A stretch of 13,815 bases of DNA from Bacteroidales bacterium. GTDB taxonomy: Bacteria; Bacteroidota; Bacteroidia; Bacteroidales; UBA10428. Both the position numbers and the translations under genes were made by a program. Shown piece by piece: positions 10,001-13,815 of this stretch; positions within the stretch are counted from its first letter, which is position 1, and each line of letters begins with the position of its first letter. The stretch spans positions 1 to 13,815 of the forward strand of contig JAFGQQ010000172.1 of NCBI GenBank assembly GCA_016935595.1, in the 5' to 3' direction. The notes under the pieces were generated by a model. It searched no databases. It had not been told where the DNA came from and worked only from the letters and a program-made list of their open reading frames with translations.

Positions 10001-10309
10001 CACATCAATCCGTGTACGATTATTTATATCTAACAATTGTTTTTCGTATCCAATTATGGAAAATTGAATTTGTGCATCGCCAGAACTTATCTTTATAATA
10101 TAATTACCGTTATAATCTGTGGTTGTTCCATGCAAGTATCTGCCATTTTTGTCAACTTCAACAACATTCACTCCTACTAATGGTTGGTTATCATCTATAT
10201 CTGAGATGTAGCCATTTACAAAAAAATCTTGTGCATTTGTACTGAACGTAACAAGCATCATTATTCCGATAATATAAATTTGAAGGTTTTTGTCTTTCAT
10301 ATTAAGCAA
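7055..10309 (-). CDS. SusC/RagA-type TonB-linked outer-membrane transporter (1084 aa)
   Basis: A canonical SusC importer. Signal peptide to about residue 27 (hydrophobic core ending STNAQ); carboxypeptidase-regulatory-like domain about 31-106 (PLVGVNVVEVDKNG, TTDYNGNYIIKI); TonB-box-like DEITIVG at 113-119; plug about 140-260 with SVEEMLQGRLGNVDI, IRIRGTATLN, LIVINGIPY and the typical SIEVLKDAGSTAIWGSRASN then GVLMIKTKRG; then the 22-strand type barrel. Late motifs are RWNFFPSTSIGWRVSEEWPL (647-666), acidic loop DVNYDGKIDELD (901-912), LGDTNPELTGGFG, SRFVEDGSFIRLKTISISYN and YSGQDPE (1047-1053). It ends in the aromatic residue Phe, typical of outer-membrane barrels. ATG at 10300 (MKDKNLQIY) may be the true start, since it gives a shorter standard signal peptide. 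No STN domain is present, so no sign of direct anti-sigma signalling. It is followed at once by susD and preceded 47 bases earlier by the four-FAS1 lipoprotein. Substrate unknown. Confidence 0.96.
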   Translation of the reverse strand: MLNMKDKNLQIYIIGIMMLVTFSTNAQDFFVNGYISDIDDNQPLVGVNVVEVDKNGRYLHGTTTDYNGNYIIKISSGDAQIQFSIIGYEKQLLDINNRTRIDVRLKSKATMMDEITIVGKKVGNDGVIPIRDRAIAVSRIELKDLQSFMTTSVEEMLQGRLGNVDITAVSGDPGAGLNIRIRGTATLNARNSPLIVINGIPYDTQMDDFDFASADIEKFGNLIDVSPEDIESIEVLKDAGSTAIWGSRASNGVLMIKTKRGTKSEPVFEYTIKLTSAHEPDPIPMLDGGGYAKLIAESHYNLESRNEFFQSNPRAIEIAFDKNWEEYYNYAQNTNWIEEITRDALSHQHNFSVRGGGEKSRYNLSLGYQDENGTTINTSLEKLNIRTSFDYDLSSKLKFNSDVLFTRYDQDANYDYEDDFYKWEKSLRTMAYRKMPNLSVYVRDTNNVVYDEFFTPSVTLQGNADQMVNPVAFATLAKHKRIKDNLSAGFSVEYNIIPQLTIKSSVTLDIFDNKIEKFLPYKAVGYRYSDDITNKATDEYKKKTSIFNFTRIIYKPILAENHDVTFLGQFDAEATLNRGFHITTSRSASPFEQTTINKSITKMEALFSEYHSLGYYLNVHYKFKDKWILSLGSKFEGSSKYSREARWNFFPSTSIGWRVSEEWPLKNVNFINNLLLRGSWGKSGNNPEDNYLYFSTYSAGTKRAYLSMSGVEPNGIELTALRPEIIEQINLGFSFSAYKNRIIIEFDVYDKTTHDLYLKDSKIPSHSGFSTLHRNEGELKNKGIEFSIDYLVIDRNDFILSANFNIAHNQNIVISWPKNYSQVYGNMLENGNWRQVIVPGYAMGGFFGYNYYGAYPTTESTYVRDENGDYIYAVGETTPMRMIHGGSSAYIYKAGDAHYQDVNYDGKIDELDVIYLGDTNPELTGGFGPRIQIKNIVFNMFFYFRLGQEIINQTRIDTEKMYDFDNQSTATYQRWRTEGDTTDIPRALYNEGFNWLGSSRFVEDGSFIRLKTISISYNMPKKLIEKLKLSDMKIYLTGYNLHTWTNYSGQDPEVGLPARPDELPKDYSRTPPSIRYTLGLNIMF

Positions 10310-10356
10310 ATTGTGTTAAAATATATAGTTTAAATATAAAAATATATAAAATATTA

Positions 10357-12630
10357 CTACTCGTATTTTAAGCAATTGGTTATTTTATGTATCACAGCGT
10401 ATTCGGCCAATGTATTCGCATTTGCATGTGATACCGAAATTACTTGACCTGAATTATCCTGTACTTGAAGGTTATTTAAATTATTAGTAATTATCAAATT
10501 AGAATAAATAATATTTTCGCCTTCAATTGTATATCGCTGTGTAGGTAATGTTCCAGAGATTGAACCATCATCAAACACACAATAATCTCTTATAAAATGG
10601 TATTGTAGAAAGTCTATTAATGAATCTTGATCCGAAGGTATTATTCCTGCTGCTTCAGCATCAGAAATTGCTTGATTAGTTGGAGCGAATACTGTCCATT
10701 GATCTGATTCAGAAATAAATTTAACTCTTGGAGTTTGTACATTTTCTTCATATTTATCTTGTAGGCTATCAATTAATTCAGCCTCTAATAATAAATCTGT
10801 AAAATTTGAATAATCGGTATCATCTAATAGTAATTGAGCAATATTATTTGGTTTTTTAAGCACATTATCAATGTTATATAGAATACCGTTTTTTTCGTTT
10901 ACGATTTTCTCAACGATATTATTTTTATCTCCATATAAAAAATTGCCACCTCCATAAATTGAGTTATTATTATAATAAATATAATTATTGGATGCCATTT
11001 TAATAAAACCTTCACCACTTAAATCATCAATTTTACCATAGCAATAATGATCTTGCACGAAACTATATATATCTTCATCATCAAGGTTTCTAAAAATACC
11101 ATCCGTACCTTTCCTTTTAATTACAATTGAACCATCATCCTCTTTACTATGAATAATACCATATTCATATAAATTTTCATTTGTAGGAGCAAATAGTGTG
11201 ACATCATTATTTGTATTAGATAGAGCATTAAGCAAATTGGCATGATTTATAGCATATAAAAAGGCAGAATAGTTTTTATTGTATAATATCGGACCGGGGA
11301 CACAACTGAATACATTAGGTTCAATTACCCGGTTCATAAAGTATATCATACCATTATTGCACATTTGGCCGGAGGCTATGTCATTTGTTATATCTATATC
11401 AATTACATCACCATAAAAATTTTTAAAGCCTTTGTCTATTCGAGATATAAGATTTAATCTATCACTTAAATGTGATTGTAAAAGATAAATCCAATATAAT
11501 TCGGGAACACTATCAATAGTTGAATAATGTTGGAAAATAGTATTGTCCAGATAATTTTGAAGTACATCATCATACGGCACATATGCTGTGTATAAATATA
11601 ACAAGACTTCGGGTGCATTGCTAAGGTTTCCAGGGCCGGTTTCGTCGGCAATATTAAGAATTTGATTATAACCTTTATAGTAGATTCTTTCAAAATCTTC
11701 ATTTAGTCCAGCTGAGCTATAGGTGGCGAATCGCTGTGCCAGGTTATAAAATAAACCATATGAATCCTGATGATCTTTAAGATATTTATCGATAGTAGGA
11801 ATAGGTGCAACAACCCTATCGATGTAATAAATAAATCCACTGGCTGTTCTTACTTCTCCTTCAATTACCATAGCATCATGCCATTGTGTCCCACTCCAAC
11901 TGCTTCCAGGATACATAAATAAATAGTCTGATCCTTCCGGATCCCCATAATAATCTTCAAAATATTCTGTTGTAAAAAAAGGTATATACGTATTATCGGA
12001 ACTAATACTTAAAGTATCACCTTTATAATTAGGATCATATAATACTATTTCAGTGTATTCCTTGGGAATTGAATATGTTTCTTTTCGAAGGAATAAACTG
12101 CCATATTCCCCTTCAGGAGTTTCTAATTGCTCCCATGCGTATTCATAAAGTAATTGAGTTCGAGACCTTGGATTGATTAAAATATGCAAACCAAATAATT
12201 CCTTAGCTTCATTTTGAGTTAGGTCTCCAATAGAATCAATACCAATTGTTTCCATATATACCTCAAAAGCACTGTCGTTTGGGACAAATAAAGTAAAAAG
12301 TTGATTTTCAATCGCCGTTCTATAATCGGCTTTATCCATAAGTGCAAGAAAATGATTACAGTTTCCTTTATCTATTAGAGTATTAATATTGTCACCTTTA
12401 AGCCATGATGGGATTTTGTATCTTTCATGTGGATCTTCGCATCCATAAAAACTAAAAAGTATGAAAAATATAATGAATAAAAGATGAAATATGATCTGTC
12501 TTTTTTTATGATTATTAAAGGCAATTTTGAACCACCTTAAAAAAATTATCAAACTTATTTGTTCTAGAGCATCTAATGCTTTGGCAAACAGGTGAGTTAA
12601 AAATGAAGATTTTTTTAATACTTGTTTCAT
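10357..12630 (-). CDS. Four-FAS1-domain lipoprotein, first gene of the block (757 aa)
   Basis: A predicted large surface lipoprotein. A hydrophobic stretch at about 46-63 ends FYGC with Cys64, followed by EDPHERYKIP. Four FAS1-type repeats can be traced by the paired signatures 'T-x-FAP-x-N' and 'NG-x-I-x-x-ID-x-V'. Domain 1 (about 82-276): LFTLFVPNDSAFEVY and GFIYYIDRVVAP. Domain 2 (about 278-438), the most degenerate: YLYTAYVPYDDVL and NGMIYFMNRVIEP. Domain 3 (about 440-594): VTLFAPTNENLYEY and NGILYNIDNVLKKP. Domain 4 (about 595-755): WTVFAPTNQAISDAE, QYHFIRDY and YAVIHKITNCL. Domain 1 holds a long aromatic-rich insertion (about 158-262). FAS1 modules are adhesion or binding domains, and no enzyme motif is seen. 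The N-terminus is odd: about 45 residues precede the usual basic segment (HKKRQ), including a second hydrophobic stretch (ISLIIFLRWFKIAF). No other ATG exists before residue 98, so ATG 12630 is the only standard start. As first gene it probably follows the block's promoter. Confidence 0.88.
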   Translation of the reverse strand: MKQVLKKSSFLTHLFAKALDALEQISLIIFLRWFKIAFNNHKKRQIIFHLLFIIFFILFSFYGCEDPHERYKIPSWLKGDNINTLIDKGNCNHFLALMDKADYRTAIENQLFTLFVPNDSAFEVYMETIGIDSIGDLTQNEAKELFGLHILINPRSRTQLLYEYAWEQLETPEGEYGSLFLRKETYSIPKEYTEIVLYDPNYKGDTLSISSDNTYIPFFTTEYFEDYYGDPEGSDYLFMYPGSSWSGTQWHDAMVIEGEVRTASGFIYYIDRVVAPIPTIDKYLKDHQDSYGLFYNLAQRFATYSSAGLNEDFERIYYKGYNQILNIADETGPGNLSNAPEVLLYLYTAYVPYDDVLQNYLDNTIFQHYSTIDSVPELYWIYLLQSHLSDRLNLISRIDKGFKNFYGDVIDIDITNDIASGQMCNNGMIYFMNRVIEPNVFSCVPGPILYNKNYSAFLYAINHANLLNALSNTNNDVTLFAPTNENLYEYGIIHSKEDDGSIVIKRKGTDGIFRNLDDEDIYSFVQDHYCYGKIDDLSGEGFIKMASNNYIYYNNNSIYGGGNFLYGDKNNIVEKIVNEKNGILYNIDNVLKKPNNIAQLLLDDTDYSNFTDLLLEAELIDSLQDKYEENVQTPRVKFISESDQWTVFAPTNQAISDAEAAGIIPSDQDSLIDFLQYHFIRDYCVFDDGSISGTLPTQRYTIEGENIIYSNLIITNNLNNLQVQDNSGQVISVSHANANTLAEYAVIHKITNCLKYE

Positions 12631-12804
12631 ATTTAAAGGAATTGTTGTTTCAATACTTATATTTAGAAAAATTTATGAATAATTCAGGCTAAATTCACTC
12701 TAGAAAGATAATCATTTATAAAAATAAATCAATAATTTAAGAATTTAAATTTTAAACATTAAATTATTTTCTATTTACTGTTTTACTTTTTTTTATTTAT
12801 TACC

Positions 12805-12821
12805 CTACCATTAATAGGTAG
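12805..12821. promoter_or_regulatory. Inverted repeat, possible operator
   Basis: CTACC and GGTAG arms separated by seven bases (ATTAATA) form a 17-base dyad between the divergent genes. It lies 18 bases upstream of the -33-like TTTG of the plus-strand promoter. It contains the only GC-containing arms in a long AT stretch. It could be a regulator binding site, but a 5-base dyad can arise by chance and no family can be named. Confidence 0.25.
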
Positions 12822-12839
12822 AATCTGATATTAAAAATA

Positions 12840-12869
12840 TTTGGCATTAGAATAGAATTCATATATTTG
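12840..12869 (+). promoter_or_regulatory. Bacteroidota-type promoter (TTTG / TAnnTTTG) for the outer-membrane protein gene
   Basis: TTTG at 12840-12843 and TATATTTG at 12862-12869, with 18 bases between them, match the known Bacteroidota sigma-ABfr consensus (-33 TTTG, -7 TAnnTTTG) exactly. The start codon at 12902 lies 32 bases after the -7 element, giving a short A/T-rich leader of roughly 25 bases without a Shine-Dalgarno motif. Confidence 0.6.
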
Positions 12870-12901
12870 AAATTTAAATAATATTAACATTATTGCTACT
12901 T

Positions 12902-13815
12902 ATGAGAAATAAATTAAACCCAATAAGAACAACCATATTAATAAGTTTAATTGTTACTATTAATATTAAAATCCAAAGTCAGGATATAGTTATTAGAAAC
13001 AATTATAAAGATACCTTAAGATGTAAAATCACAAAGATAGATGACCAAAATATTTATATGGATATTGTCAAAGATAAAAGTAAGATATCAACTTTTATTA
13101 AGTTAAGTAAAGTTGATGAGTATAAATATAATTTTTATATTGATGAGTTAACCAAACCAAAAGAAAAATACGATTTTGCTAAGAATATAAAATATGAACT
13201 AGGATTAGGGACTGGCATATTACTATTTGATGAAGTTGATGAGAATCTTAACTGGGGATTTGCCGGAAATATTGATATTAGAGCATTATCAAGGGGAGGA
13301 GGTTTTTCATTCTCCCCAAATATTCGCTTTAGAAATTATACCACCCAAGTAGAAAATCAGGAAGACCTGTCCTTAAATCTTGGGATATTTTCAATTGGGC
13401 CACAATTTAGTTTCCGTTTATATGATGTTCCAGAAAAAAATATTTCAATTACAAATTTTATTGAATTAGGTTATACTATAATCAATTTAAATTTGATTTA
13501 TAAATATAAAGAAACTAGTATTTACAGTAATCAAACAATAACCAAAACAGAAAGATTACCAATGTTTTCAGGTAAAAGTATATCAGTGTTATATGGATAC
13601 CGTTTTACTTTTAATTGGTTTTATGTTGAGCTTGCTTATGAGCCATTACGCACCAAAGTAACCTTAAGCGACGATCTAATTGCATCATATAGATCAAATA
13701 ATATTGAATATGAAGTAAATCCAAAAATTGATTTTAGTTCGTTAAACTTTAAAATAGGCATAACCTATTCTGCATTTGGATTTTATAATTATTTTTTTAA
13801 ATATGCGTTAAATTC
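12902..13815 (+). CDS. Predicted outer-membrane beta-barrel protein, C-terminus missing (runs off right edge)
   Basis: Read directly: ATG at 12902 opens a frame of 304 complete codons with no stop before the edge. Residues 1-27 look like a signal peptide (basic start, hydrophobic TILISLIVTINI, then QSQD). A short N-terminal domain follows (about 28-72), DIVIRNNYKDTLRCKITKID through FIKLSKVDEYK. It resembles the small strand-rich segment 'D-x-I-x-x-x-x-G-D-x-I-x-x-K-V-x-x-I' common in uncharacterised Bacteroidota surface proteins. From about 95 onwards, alternating polar/hydrophobic strands with glycine and aromatic girdles (YELGLGTGILLFD, FSFSPNIRFRNY, LGIFSIGPQFSFRLY, ISVLYGYRFTFNWFYVELAY, LNFKIGITYSAFGFYNYFF) suggest an 8- to 12-strand barrel. 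It has its own promoter and is divergent from the FAS1/SusCD block, so a shared role is uncertain. No known function can be assigned. Confidence 0.75.
   Translation, partial: MRNKLNPIRTTILISLIVTINIKIQSQDIVIRNNYKDTLRCKITKIDDQNIYMDIVKDKSKISTFIKLSKVDEYKYNFYIDELTKPKEKYDFAKNIKYELGLGTGILLFDEVDENLNWGFAGNIDIRALSRGGGFSFSPNIRFRNYTTQVENQEDLSLNLGIFSIGPQFSFRLYDVPEKNISITNFIELGYTIINLNLIYKYKETSIYSNQTITKTERLPMFSGKSISVLYGYRFTFNWFYVELAYEPLRTKVTLSDDLIASYRSNNIEYEVNPKIDFSSLNFKIGITYSAFGFYNYFFKYALN

Larger units (their letters stand above)
12631..12901. other. Divergent intergenic region
   Basis: This 271-base, extremely AT-rich gap separates two divergently transcribed genes, so it should carry promoters for both. 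A good Bacteroidota-type promoter is seen for the plus-strand gene. For the minus-strand block only a weak candidate is visible: on the minus strand, ATTG at 12733-12730 and TATCTTTC at 12710-12703, 19 bases apart, each one base away from TTTG / TAnnTTTG. An inverted repeat lies at 12805-12821. No small open reading frame or RNA gene could be supported. Confidence 0.6.

Noticed and set aside
10357..12630. Possible fusion of two genes, given four FAS1 units and two hydrophobic segments at the N-terminus
   Set aside because: The four repeats run on at regular spacing in one frame with a single lipobox; multi-FAS1 proteins are common, so no fusion needs to be invoked.

Overview
The window is a piece of a Bacteroidota chromosome. 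The evidence is two SusC/SusD outer-membrane pairs, lipoproteins with an acidic residue just after the lipidated cysteine, AT-rich DNA (about one third GC by eye), start codons preceded by A/T-rich leaders rather than Shine-Dalgarno motifs, and one promoter-like site of the Bacteroidota type (TTTG, then TAnnTTTG). Genus and order cannot be fixed from the sequence. I found no rRNA, tRNA, CRISPR array, insertion sequence or phage gene.

Layout: from about 12630 down to the left edge, six genes run on the minus strand with gaps of 47, 2, 48, 73 and 14 bases. In transcription order they are a four-FAS1-domain lipoprotein, a SusC-type TonB-dependent transporter, its SusD lipoprotein, a two-FAS1-domain lipoprotein with an extra C-terminal beta-rich domain, a second and more divergent SusC-type transporter, and a second SusD-like lipoprotein that runs off the left edge. 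A 271-base intergenic region (12631-12901) separates this block from a divergent plus-strand gene for a predicted outer-membrane beta-barrel protein, which runs off the right edge.

How the genes probably work together: each SusC/SusD pair should form a 'pedal-bin' importer that takes an oligomeric nutrient (glycan or peptide) across the outer membrane using TonB energy. The FAS1 lipoproteins are likely surface-exposed partners that bind the substrate, a matrix or the importer; FAS1 domains are known binding and adhesion modules. The FAS1-SusC-SusD / FAS1-SusC-SusD order reads as a duplicated and diverged three-gene module. No glycoside hydrolase, polysaccharide lyase, sulfatase, peptidase, sigma/anti-sigma or hybrid two-component regulator lies inside the window, so the substrate cannot be named. 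The tandem FAS1/SusCD block is the most notable element here.
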